Shown: positions 14,764 through 23,055 of the stretch, piece after piece
How the letters are laid out: the number at the start of each line of letters is the position of its first letter
Position numbering within the stretch: the stretch's first letter is position 1
Assembly (NCBI RefSeq): GCF_958295425.1
Contig: NC_081138.1
Span: 4,047,302-4,111,301, forward strand
Length of the DNA stretch: 64,000 nt
Reading direction: 5' to 3'
From: Solea solea
Taxonomy: Eukaryota > Chordata > Actinopteri > Pleuronectiformes > Soleidae
The notes under the pieces: generated by a model
Told to the model about the DNA's origin: nothing
Databases searched by the model: none
What the model saw: the letters and a program-made list of their open reading frames with translations, nothing else
Position numbers and translations under genes: made by a program

Positions 14764-15374
14764 GTCTATTCTTTGAGCATTGGGTTATCATCTTCTTTGT
14801 TGTCATTGTCCTCCGACCAAAACGTGTTGTGCTACATGGAGCCTGAGTGTCTTGAAGTTGTGATTTTAGCCCATGAGATAACATCAAAACTACTATAATA
14901 TTTAATGCAAGGATGAGAACTCAAAGATATGAAAGTTGTCATTAAACAATCACTTAATTTGCAGCTTTTACAGTATGGTCCACATGGTTTTAAGATGTCG
15001 GTTTACTTGCGTACACCTACGCTTACGATCCATACATACCAACATGGAACTCTGTGGACTCACTGATGCAGAAAGTATTAAATCGAGCCTTAAAAATGAA
15101 AAGTTTAGTGTGAAATAGAAGTTATGGTTGGTTTTATGGGTTGAAGAATGTCTGTAAGTCACCGTTTCTGTGTATATTGTACGTCTGCGTTCTCTTCATT
15201 CTTGATAAGATTCCTCTGTTCGGTGTCTGTCCCTCAGGTTCCGAGGAGAACAGGCCCCGTCGAGTCGTGAGGAGCGTTTCCGAAGGGAACCTCAGCCTCC
15301 TGGAACCTCAGAAGTCCAGGTCCATTTTTTATAAGACATCTCAGCGGATCAAAAATGCGGCCAAGCGCATGTGA
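81..15374 (+). CDS. kif18a: kinesin family member 18A, C-terminal part (join of six exons, 5' partial)
   Basis: Kinesin-8 motor that walks to the plus ends of kinetochore microtubules, dampens their dynamics and aligns chromosomes at metaphase. The motor domain lies upstream of the window; only the tail (about 349 residues) is present. The join is 81-370, 2023-2079, 7863-8235, 10488-10580, 10813-10913 and 15238-15374, with AG/GT boundaries and matching phase at every junction. Compared with human KIF18A from memory, the first exon has the tail block around LLP...EHLV..VVWADQ, the second has a KKKRTS..PSPK block like human TEKRTRRKLMPSPLKG, and the fourth has PTYMQMTSAAQGKR like human PSYMAMTTAAKRKR. 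The C-terminus VVRSVSEGNL resembles human FGRNISKGNL. An RVxF-type PP1-docking motif (RGVVW) is retained at 202-216. A basic KRIKK cluster in the fifth exon fits a nuclear-localisation or microtubule-binding tail. It is upstream of and co-oriented with bdnf. Missing or extra micro-exons cannot be excluded without a transcript. Confidence 0.93.
371..2022 (+). other. kif18a: kif18a intron
   Basis: AT-rich intronic sequence between GTAAGT (371) and CAG (2020-2022). I see no further exon, RNA gene or intact mobile element in it. Confidence 0.7.
2023..2079 (+). CDS. kif18a: kif18a exon B, 57-nt micro-exon
   Basis: The acceptor is TTTGTCAG and the donor is GTAAAT at 2080. Spliced to exon A it reads S-AEGKKKRTSLCKAAPSPK-G, the counterpart of human KIF18A TEKRTRRKLMPSPLKG. 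It keeps phase 1 on both sides, so skipping it would remove 19 residues without a frameshift. It is too short to be found as an ORF; phase and homology support it. Confidence 0.85.
6858..7030 (-). repeat. SINE-like interspersed repeat fragment (antisense, degraded)
   Basis: It shares with the copies at 10.0, 17.6, 33.0 and 38.6-39.0 kb the 'tatcctc...gggtc' tail block and the block tttttggactgtgggagg. Family name not assigned. Confidence 0.6.
7325..7759. mobile_element. non-autonomous DNA transposon (hAT-like MITE)
   Basis: It begins CAGGGTTTCC and ends GGGAACCCTG, an imperfect inverted repeat. It is flanked directly by GTATAT on both sides (7319-7324 and 7760-7765), a plausible target-site duplication. 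It is 435 bp long with no transposase frame. The CAGGG ends resemble hAT termini, but the 6-bp flank is shorter than the usual 8 bp, so the superfamily is tentative. It lies about 100 bp upstream of the kif18a exon at 7863. Confidence 0.6.
7863..8235 (+). CDS. kif18a: kif18a exon C
   Basis: The acceptor is TTTTTAG at 7856-7862 and the donor is GTGAGA at 8236. It reads in from the previous exon as G-EGSQAESRPRRPIKRNLSA... and ends ...KQVPTK-R. The low-complexity, Ser/Pro-rich sequence with acidic patches (FEIVDSDDQ) is typical of the poorly conserved KIF18A tail. It is the longest tail exon here at 373 nt. Confidence 0.88.
8236..10487 (+). other. kif18a: kif18a intron
   Basis: A 2.25-kb intron. 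Apart from an antisense SINE-like copy at 10005-10370 and short A-runs, I see no exon or structured element. ORFs at 8392-8625 and 9225-9470 lack any recognisable family. Confidence 0.6.
10005..10370 (-). repeat. fish tRNA-headed SINE-like repeat, most complete copy
   Basis: On the minus strand a tRNA-like head (block cgaacccgggtcttctcgct on +, a B-box-like TTCGA context) precedes the common fish block gttctccccgtgt...cctcccacagtcc. A tail follows with ccagggtgtaccccgcctat and taaagcggtagatgatga. Shorter copies occur at 6.9, 17.6/18.1, 27.0, 33.0 and 38.6-39.0 kb. I do not assign a named family. Confidence 0.75.
10488..10580 (+). CDS. kif18a: kif18a exon D
   Basis: The acceptor is TCTGTAG and the donor is GTACTG at 10581. 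It encodes R-QQIQTLQETRRAKPTYMQMTSAAQGKRAFN-R. The YMQMTSAA core matches human KIF18A YMAMTTAA, which gives strong identity to the gene. Phase is 2 on entry and 2 on exit. Confidence 0.9.
10813..10913 (+). CDS. kif18a: kif18a exon E with tandem NAGNAG acceptor
   Basis: Two in-frame acceptors lie three bases apart (AAG ending 10812, CAG ending 10815), so the exon begins at 10813 or 10816. The donor is GTAAGT at 10914. It encodes R-(S)IREEITHGLPAPKRIKKDPSAAPRPLRVHRFA-G. The optional serine depends on acceptor choice; CAG is usually preferred over AAG. KRIKK is a candidate nuclear-localisation or tail microtubule-binding cluster. Confidence 0.88.
11835..12252 (-). repeat. MITE-like repeat with GGTCCAGTGTGTAA end
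   Basis: It ends at 12252 with the complement of TTAAAGGTCCAGTGTGTAA, and a second copy of the same end lies at 11831-11847. The block catgtttctacagca at 12009 recurs at 37889 beside a related end (aaaggtctagtgt at 37735). This marks a dispersed family; exact boundaries are uncertain. Confidence 0.45.
14014..14440 (+). pseudogene. Tc1/mariner transposase 3' fragment, decayed
   Basis: The stretch runs like the C-terminal half of fish Tc1-like transposase. It has 'tatggagatggtagcatgat' (catalytic-core GDGSMM-like), 'gacaatgaccagaagaccac' (the QNDNDPKHT-like region), 'ccacacttaaatcccataga' (the LNPIEH-like region) and a terminal 'gggtgtgaatatttt'. Stops and indels break the frame and no intact transposase remains. 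Confidence 0.75.
15238..15374 (+). CDS. kif18a: kif18a terminal coding exon
   Basis: The acceptor is CCCTCAG at 15231-15237 and the stop is TGA at 15372-15374. It encodes G-SEENRPRRVVRSVSEGNLSL...KTSQRIKNAAKRM. The RSVSEGNL motif parallels the extreme C-terminus of human KIF18A (RNISKGNLR). The fish protein extends about 28 residues further with a basic, possibly helical tail. Confidence 0.93.
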
Positions 15375-15715
15375 AGCATCAAGTTCACACCCGAGGCCTT
15401 GACACAAAAACATGGCCCCTCCGTCCAAACTCTTCATTGTTTTAATCATTTGTTCAGTTGTCAGTTTTAACCCCAGTAGAAATAAATCTAATGTCTAAGT
15501 TGTTGTCTTATGCTCTTTTAATGCAGCAGCACAATGCAGTAAAATCTTACCTGACTGTTTATACTGTAAATATTGTATATAATTATGGTTTATCTCTTTA
15601 GACGATTGTGTTGACAGTTGGACTAATCTGTATCATTTTTAAACCACTTTTAGATTTTAAAATGTTTTTTAAATTCTTCAAAACAAATGCTGAGAAATAA
15701 AACGTTTCCTGTGGA
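15375..15715 (+). other. kif18a: kif18a 3' UTR
   Basis: It follows the kif18a stop codon. Two canonical AATAAA hexamers at 15481-15486 and 15696-15701 suggest alternative polyadenylation about 120 and 340 nt after the stop. The second is followed by the GT-rich stretch tctcggtgtcgtgtgcttg, a plausible downstream element. Confidence 0.7.
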
Positions 15716-17560
15716 TTCTCGGTGTCGTGTGCTTGAATTATGTCCTGCAGTTTTTCTTCAGAGCGGTGGTCAGTGTGGTCGTTGACCGTGTTTCCTGTGG
15801 CAGCTATTATCAGGGACGTGCCGGAGCTATGGCTGCAGGAGAGATTGGATCTGTTGAAAACAGCAGTTTGTGTTTTTAATTCAATCCTTTCCTCTTGTAC
15901 AGTTGACAACATGCGGTTGTAGAGGTTTCATAATGAAAACTCTTTGTAACCGAATCAAAAAAATGGATTTCCTTCTGGGTTTTATTGGCGTTACAGTGAG
16001 CGTGAATGTGTTTTTTTTAATTAAGTTCTGAGGACAAAATGTGATGTCGAACAGTCTCGGGGAAGGTGAAAATTGGAAGGGAAAGAGAAAGAAGACAAAC
16101 TCCACCTCCAGGTTTGAGTGATGCGTCATCTGCAATCCAAAAAAAAGAGAAAGAAAATAGCTAATTAGTCCTTTACGTTTCATGAGAGTGTGGGTTTTTA
16201 TCCACCTGTTTCTTTTTGCACAGAAAACTTTTCAAAAGAACTTCTGCTACAGTGTTTAGAGCATTTTCTGACAATCTATAACCATTGTTCTCAAACTGTG
16301 GAGCGTGTACCACCAGTGGTACATGGCAGTGTTTTTTAACGTTAATAGCATTACCTTGTCAGCTCGATATTTTTCTCTTGGTATAAAAAGCTTGTGTAAA
16401 GTGTAAATATGTCCACTGCACACAGGGTTGCCAGATCTGCGGGCCGAGACCTGTCGAAAATAAAATTTAAATAGATTTCTGATTAAAAAAAATATATAAA
16501 TATTCTACCCACAGCAACTAAAATTGGCCGAGCTCTGTGGGGGTTGGGGAGTTTGCAAAATCTTAAGATATTTGGATAAAATTAATATGCAAATTTAGCT
16601 TTTAAAAGAGAAACAAGTAGTGAGTAGACTCTCGCACACTGTCTGAACCTCCGTCAGACAAACCTGATGAAAATAAGAAGGTCTAATACCGGAACGCTGC
16701 AGTAATGAAAGCATTTTTGCAAGTTCAGACAGCGTGTGAGAGTCTACTCGCGACTCGATGATTAATTTATTATTTTCTCTCTACGCATGTGTCCTGAGAA
16801 GTGGATGTGCAAAGTTTTCTGTCCTGTTTTGAAAGCAGAGCTGCTCAAATTCCTGCAGCTCCACAATCCGGATCACAATCAGGATTTGGACCAAACTACA
16901 CTAACACAGACGTATTAAGTGCCGTTACATTTCTGATTTAAAGCAATACTGGTGTTTTTTTTCTCTGTCCTCAGTCCTCTGTCTCGCAAAGTATTTCTTT
17001 CTATAGGCCGTAACCTATATCCACAGGAAATTCACTCAATATACCACCTTTATTTTTTTGAGTTATGCTGCTCACAAACAAAACCATAACGTCCTTGGCA
17101 GAGGTAAAAAAAAAAAAAAATTAGATAAAGAATAAAAAATAATAATAAAGAATTAGACATCTACTGTATTTGAAATGTGCTGAATAGATTTTTAAGCCAC
17201 ATTAAAGATAATAATGATTCATTTGCAGGAGGGGATAGATATTCTGTAGCTTCAACGTCACTGAAATGTGAAGTGAGCTTGACGTTGTGCGATATGTTAT
17301 AATACGCATACGTTTCTTTTGCAATAATTAAGACAAAACATGTTGTTTGCAACTTATTCTGCTCTAAATATATATATATGTTGGCTATAAAACCAGAACT
17401 AAATGAGTTGTGAGATGGAATGAGATAAGCAGAGTATAATTCAAAAGCCCTCATTTGCAATTATTGGTCATCATTTAACTCTTGCTCCAATACAACGGAA
17501 CAAGGACATAGAATAATGTGTCAATTTAGTTTTACAATGCAAATGGGATTTTTTTTTTGT
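15716..17560. other. intergenic, no gene seen
   Basis: AT-rich DNA. A short 'ttctcaaactgtgg...taccaccagtggtac' block around 16288-16335 recurs inverted at 24985-25060 and looks like an hAT terminal fragment. Nothing else is supportable. Confidence 0.5.
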
Positions 17561-17682
17561 GCATCCATCCAACAACATATCCTACACATGGGTCGCAGGG
17601 GTCGCCGGTGTCAATCTCAGATCACCAGTCCATTACAGAGCCACATATAAAGAGACAAACAACCATTCAGGGCAATCTAGAG

Positions 17683-18140
17683 CAGGGGTGTGAAACCCAA
17701 ACGACTTGGGGGCCATGAGTGTCTAGACTGGTCATGAGGGGGCCGGTCTATGGGGGAAAAAAAATGGGAAAAAGCAAGTGTTCGTCATGAAGATGTTCAT
17801 GATGATATTTCACAGCTTTTCAAAGTAAAAGTTCTTGTTTCGATTAATAACATATTTATGACGCAAAATAAATCTGTTATAATTACAAAAACAGAGTAAT
17901 AAATCTAAAATGGAGTAAATAATAAAATGGACAACCATACGAGCTGATATATATGTACATTAATGTTGGCTGTAATACATTTAATGACAAATTAAGCACA
18001 TTTATTTTTATAGTCTTTATTCTATATCACCTCAGCCAACTATGTTTAAAGGAGAGTGTTTTCATGGGCCATGTTTGGGCCGCAGGTAATCAATTTGGGG
18101 GGCCACATGTGGCCTGCAGACCGCCAGTTTGACACCTCTG
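17683..18140. mobile_element. non-autonomous hAT-like element
   Basis: The ends are CAGGGGTGTGAAACC and GTTTGACACCTCTG, imperfect inverted repeats typical of hAT MITEs. The 8-bp flanks ATCTAGAG (17675-17682) and ATCTACAG (18141-18148) differ by one base, matching the hAT 8-bp target duplication. It is 458 bp, without a transposase frame, and inserted into an older SINE-like repeat. Confidence 0.82.
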
Positions 18141-18175
18141 ATCTACAGTGTCCAATTTACCTAATCCTCATATTG

Positions 18176-18363
18176 GCAGCCTGTGGCCAAGTGGAAAGGG
18201 AACTTGGCTTGTAACCGGAAGGTCGCCAGTTCAAGTCCCCACCAGGTCGAAAGGGCTGGGGTACCCCTGAGCAAGGTACCCAATCCCCATTGCTCCTAAT
18301 TCTAGGATGGGTCAAAATGCAGAGAATAATTTCCCTAAGGGGATTAATAAAGTATCTAAAAAA
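18176..18363 (+). mobile_element. tRNA-derived fish SINE
   Basis: The tRNA-like head has A-box-like GTGGCCAAGTGG and B-box-like GGTCGCCAGTTCAAGTCCC. The body has 'ctgagcaaggtaccc' and 'ctaggatgggtcaaaatgc', and the 3' end is 'ccctaaggggattaataaag'. ATATTG flanks both sides (18170-18175 and 18364-18369), a target-site duplication. A related antisense copy lies at 38088-38284. Confidence 0.85.
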
Positions 18364-18775
18364 ATATTGCAGGTTTTTAGACTGTGGGAGGAAACCAGAC
18401 AAAACCCAAGGTTGTTCCAACAGGATCGCAAACCCGGATCTTCTTGCCAACCGCTACGCCCCCGTGTGGCCCCCAAATTTTCATTCTTGTCCTTTCAAAA
18501 TCACAAAACTGTATAGTTTTTAGCGATTAGACAGTAAGACATAATCAAAAAGTGTCAAATAACGTATTAATGTATTATTTATTATTACATGAATGTTTAA
18601 TATTCACGGGCTCTCACTTCACCGTGACCCCTGACTTCAACGAACCTGTGTTGAACTTTTGTGTCTGCGTGTCCCTGTCCAGTCTGTCCACAGACCAACA
18701 CCCGCACGCACAGAGGACACGTGTCTCGGCTGTTGTCCGCCTCTGAGGTACTTCCTGTTCCAGCAGGTCCAGCAT

Positions 18776-18801
18776 CACACACACACACACACACACACAC
18801 A
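18776..18801. repeat. (CA)n microsatellite
   Basis: About 13 CA units. Confidence 0.97.
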
Positions 18802-19304
18802 GACTCACAGCATGAAGACAATACCTGCCACATGCTGATGCTTCGGCTAAAAAAAAAACGGTGGGAACCACTGACAAACACCACATTTGAACTGTGTCTC
18901 TGAACTATTTTTATTTTTATGCTTTTTTTTTTTTTGTTCCTCCTGATTATAAATGTGAATAATGGGTGGGAAAAAAAAGAAGCTTTTATTAGAACTGTCT
19001 CTCGCTCTCTCTCCTAAAAAAAGCTTTGTACCAAAAAAAATAAATAAAAGAATCCCTCCTGCATGCGTCTATGATGAGGGTGGGACCTGGCTGCTCCGTC
19101 TGGAGAGAACTAGACTTGTCACTTTGAATTCAGTCTTGCAACTTTCAGTGGCACAGCGTTTCAGTGATCTTTATTTTTAGCTCAGGAGCTCAATGCATAT
19201 ATCAGCACTGTACTGCGCAAGCACTGACACCCTCTCATGCTCTCATTCACAAGAATCTCTTCATTGTGTGCGTGTGTGAGAGAGAAGGGAGGGGCGGGTG
19301 GGGT

Positions 19305-19306
19305 GC

Positions 19307-19340
<34 letters not shown>

Positions 19341-19344
19341 GCGC
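19305..19344. repeat. (GT)n microsatellite
   Basis: GT run with one TT interruption. Confidence 0.95.
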
Positions 19345-19816
19345 ACACAGGGAGGCAGGTCTTGGCTAAAGTTTATTAACTTTCTCTCAGCCAATGGGGC
19401 GCCGTGTGCGTTTTTCCTGCTGACCAATGGGACAGATTGAGAGGTTGGAGGTGGGTGTTGCTTAGCAACTGCAGGTAGAATCTCAGATCATGTCGGACCC
19501 ATTGTTTTATCTTGCCTCCATGAGAGACATTACATGCTATGTGTTGTGATTTGTTCGTTAAAAAAAAAAAAAAAAAGAGAGAGAGAGAAGAAAAAAAAAA
19601 CAGCCTCGGTGTTAATGCGTCACAAAGTTGTTAACTCCATTTTCTTTATTGTTAAACAGAGATCACACTGACTTTAATGGCATTTTGCCCTCAAGACAGA
19701 GCTGCTTTGAAGGTATCGTCTATATTTGACTACATGTGGCTGTCAAGGGGGTTTTGACTGAACACTTTTATTGTTTCTGCTCCTGATTACAGGACAAAAT
19801 ATCTTTTATTGAATCT

Positions 19817-19842
19817 CACACACACACACACACACACACACA
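19817..19842. repeat. (CA)n microsatellite
   Basis: About 13 CA units followed by GA-rich DNA. Confidence 0.95.
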
Positions 19843-22800
19843 GAGACAGAGAGATGAGTGGTAATGAACACTGACAAACAGACAACACTGCTAAAAACAC
19901 ATTTTACAACATTTACTCTGCCACACATCACACGATCAATCACATTAACACACTCAGGCGAAGCACTAATGCAATTAATTAGAATCCCGTCTTATGATTG
20001 GGATTCAAGAAACCACAAGCGTTGACCTAAATGGAATTTGCAGCGTTTCTTCTTCATGAAAGCAGCTTTTGAAAAGAGCCTTTTCTCTTTTTTTCTATTT
20101 ATACGTTCATGGCCACGAACAGAGACCCAGACTGTGACATACGAATAAAAGCATATGATTCCTCCTACAATGTTCCCGACTCCCACAAGGCAGCGCGTCA
20201 CAGCTGTGAACTTCTCGTCCCCTGTCTAATTAGATGACCTGATATCTTAAAGCAATATGTCACAGTGGAATGACTCGTGGAGAAGCTGACCTCCAGTACT
20301 GTCTGTCCTTTTGCCACTAATGGTGTTGCTAGTTGGCTTTTACTTTCACCTCTGTTCGCCTAAAAATGATATGTAAATGTCACCTGAATGTAGGTGTGCA
20401 CTCTCACTGTGTCGGCGCGAACATGCTAGAAAATGACAATTAATTCTCCTTAGGTGTCTATTCTTTTTTATGCGGTGGAGTCGGAGGAAAATTCTAATTA
20501 ATTTTTTCAAAAAAAATCTGTTATTTTTTTAAGTTTTCCAAGTTCCGAGCGTCCGCTTCGTACGAGAGGCACGAGATCGCCGCCTCTGCACAGTGTCCCG
20601 TCCCGTGATGCTCGATGCAAATTGTTTATATGGGGGTTATGGAAATTCCTGGGATGCACACTGGGTTCGGTATGTAAAGCAGGGCCGCGTAGATTGTTGT
20701 TTACACCACATACATTTGTGTCCAGTGAGTCCCACTGCGGGGGAGCAAAAGGAATAGACGACACACGACTTGAGAAATAAAAAGCGGGCGATTTGGAGCA
20801 CGTTTGGGGAGATTACTTACAGCTCGAGAGGCGAGGAAGCTGTAATTCTGGAGAAGGTAGGCCGTCGTATCTTGTCTTTAAGCCCTGAAATGATAAGTCG
20901 TCGGCAGAGAAGCGCATGTGCTGCTTTTTAAAAGGGTTAGAGTGGCATGATGGATGAGTGTTGTTGTTTTTTTAAAGAATTAAAACAAGTTTTTAGCTTC
21001 TTAAATGTGATTTTTTTTTTTTAGGGTTTCTTTGCTCCATTTAACAAAAAAATCATTAAAACTGAATCATTTTTTGGTTTGTAGACCAAAACGAGACATT
21101 TGAGAACTTCACTTTCAACATTATTGATCACTTGATTAATCAGGAAAATTAAAATATTACTTTTTTTAATAATTATATGGGCTAAAACCAACTGGGCAGA
21201 TTAATAATAAAGATTTTGATTTTATAAAAGCAGCTTTACACAAACTCCTTTTTTCATCCACTTTTTTATGGAATACAAACATAAAAAGGAGAGGTTAAGG
21301 AGCGAGGTCAACTCAAACGTCAGTCCTCAAGGACGTTCCGTGCACTTATATACAGTCTGTCACATACAGGAGAGAAGAGACATCAGTCGGACCAGTATTT
21401 TTCGAATTTGATCTTACAATAAATACGACCCGCTCCCTCTGCGTTTTGCTCAGCAAACACATTCTTTTTTTTGTTGTTGTAGGAAGACAATGTGGCAGCA
21501 AATACCCGGCTCTCTTTTATCAGCAGCTGACTGATGACAGGACCATGTGCAGTGGTTACAGAGGGGGTGGGGGGGTGGGATGGTGTGTGAGAGATTTACA
21601 GTTTCCTTTACCAGGTAATGTCTCCAGTTGTGAAACAATGTGACAGAAAATCAGTACAGCTGTGATGGCTCAGCAGTGTTCTTTGCCCCCTCTACATTCT
21701 CCTCCAGGAGCTTATCCAAAGCCCACCTCAAACGTAGCGTATGTAGCCGGCGGATGACTCATCCTCAGGAGAATGAGCTGCACGGCGCAGGTAGCCTTGC
21801 AAATAAACATTTCACGATTTGCAGAGTGCACTGAAGTACTTTGCTGACTTAAAGTCTGAAGCCGCAGACTGCAAACACAAACTCTGACAAGCCACTTCTG
21901 TTTTCCTCCGTCTGCATGGCACACACTGTAAAATATCCTCCCGTGTTAATGTTATTGAAACAGCAAATTTGTCATCATTGCAGCAATCGCCATGGAGACA
22001 GGGTTAAGTCCCACACCTACTGGTGTTACAGTGCATGAGTGTATACTCATTACCCTTTACCGCAACTTCCAGGAAACACTGCACACTGAGTGGATGGATG
22101 ACTCCATCTCTTTAGGATGGTTAGGGAATAGGCAGACATTCAAATGATCTCTCTTTCCCAGGAGCTCGTCACACCTGTTCCTTTTCAACGCGCCGTAAAC
22201 GCTCCCCGATTGTTCATTCACTTTGCAGCATCCTGTTGTCTCAGAGTTTTGTTCATCTCCTAAGTCTGTCACCGATGGGCGGATTCTCCGCGCAGCGACG
22301 GCGGAGCTGCGGTGATGAATCTCTGAGTGTTACTGAACGTCTACAGTGATTAGATTTAAATGAGCCACGCTGTTAGAGCTGTGTTTTTGTAAACATTTTT
22401 ACCCTTTAAAAAAAAGCTACGTCCATCACAATGGCACTGAAAACCAAAGGTTGCTTAAAGCTGTAGTCTGTAACTTTGTTATCTTTGTTAACTTGTTGTT
22501 ATCTTCATGAAAAGAAACAATGTCATAGTATTTGTTTGCTGTGTCCATCTGAAATCCGGCTCTCTCAGGCAATACTATCAGACCTGACTGAGGGAGTGTT
22601 TGTGTGTATACAGAGGCAGTAGAATTGAATTTTGAGTCATTTCTTGGATGCGTTTTCAGTCGTACTCCACTTTACTAGCGCAATGTTGCTGTTGCCTCCA
22701 TCTGTTGACTTTGACGTGAAACAAATCACTTCCTGTGTGCAGTGCCGGAATGTCGCCGGGTGACACGAGACGCAAACACCGCTGTACTAAGAAATACAGA

Positions 22801-22849
22801 AAGAGTTGTGGGTATGGGTATTTAATGGATATTTGTTGATATTTAAAAT

Positions 22850-23055
22850 GTACACACTACATTTAAATGGCACTTGACCTCTCAAAGCTGTTTTACACTA
22901 CAGTTTTGCCTTTCACCCATTCATACCCATTCACATGCTGTCAGAAGTGTCTTGCCCAAGGACACGTCTGCATGTAGATTATTTGAGCTGGGATTCGAAC
23001 CCACATCTCTCAAGTTAAACGGCGACTCGCTCTACCACTGATCTACAGTCGTCCA
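22850..23055. repeat. interspersed repeat with tRNA-like end
   Basis: It contains 'cttgcccaaggacac' and 'gggattcgaacccacat...gctctaccactgatctaca', the usual layout of a common fish repeat whose end looks like a tRNA B box on the opposite strand. It is not a functional tRNA because no acceptor stem or cloverleaf closes around it. Confidence 0.6.

Larger units (their letters stand above)
10914..15237 (+). other. kif18a: kif18a last intron with transposon debris
   Basis: A 4.3-kb intron. It contains a MITE-like stretch at 11835-12252, degenerate TGCCGATATA-type fragments at 13070-13270 and 13900-13940, a dead Tc1 transposase fragment at 14014-14440 and a poly-T run of nearly 30 at about 14735-14763. 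No further exon was recognised. Confidence 0.6.
17561..18475 (-). repeat. SINE-like repeat split by two later insertions
   Basis: This is the same repeat as at 10005-10370. Its parts are 17561-17674, 18149-18169 and 18370-18475, interrupted by an hAT-like element (17683-18140) and a tRNA-derived SINE (18176-18363). Removing both restores the collinear block seen at 10.0 kb (caatttagagtgt...caatttacc, then cattgcatgtttttggactg). Confidence 0.8.
18476..22845. other. intergenic with CA/GT microsatellites
   Basis: It contains (CA)n at 18776-18801, (GT)n at 19305-19344 and (CA)n at 19817-19842, plus A/T runs at 19560-19600. A stretch around 21050-21170 resembles the 'ctgcaacgatt' element at 62.7 kb. 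The less repetitive block 19900-20900 has no coding signal; conservation is unknown. Confidence 0.5.

Noticed and set aside
18176..18250. tRNA gene
   Set aside because: The A/B-box-like motifs belong to the head of a SINE with a SINE body and target duplications. The cloverleaf is not maintained.
22985..23050. tRNA gene on the minus strand
   Set aside because: Only a B-box-like GGATTCGAACCC block is present, at the end of a longer interspersed repeat.
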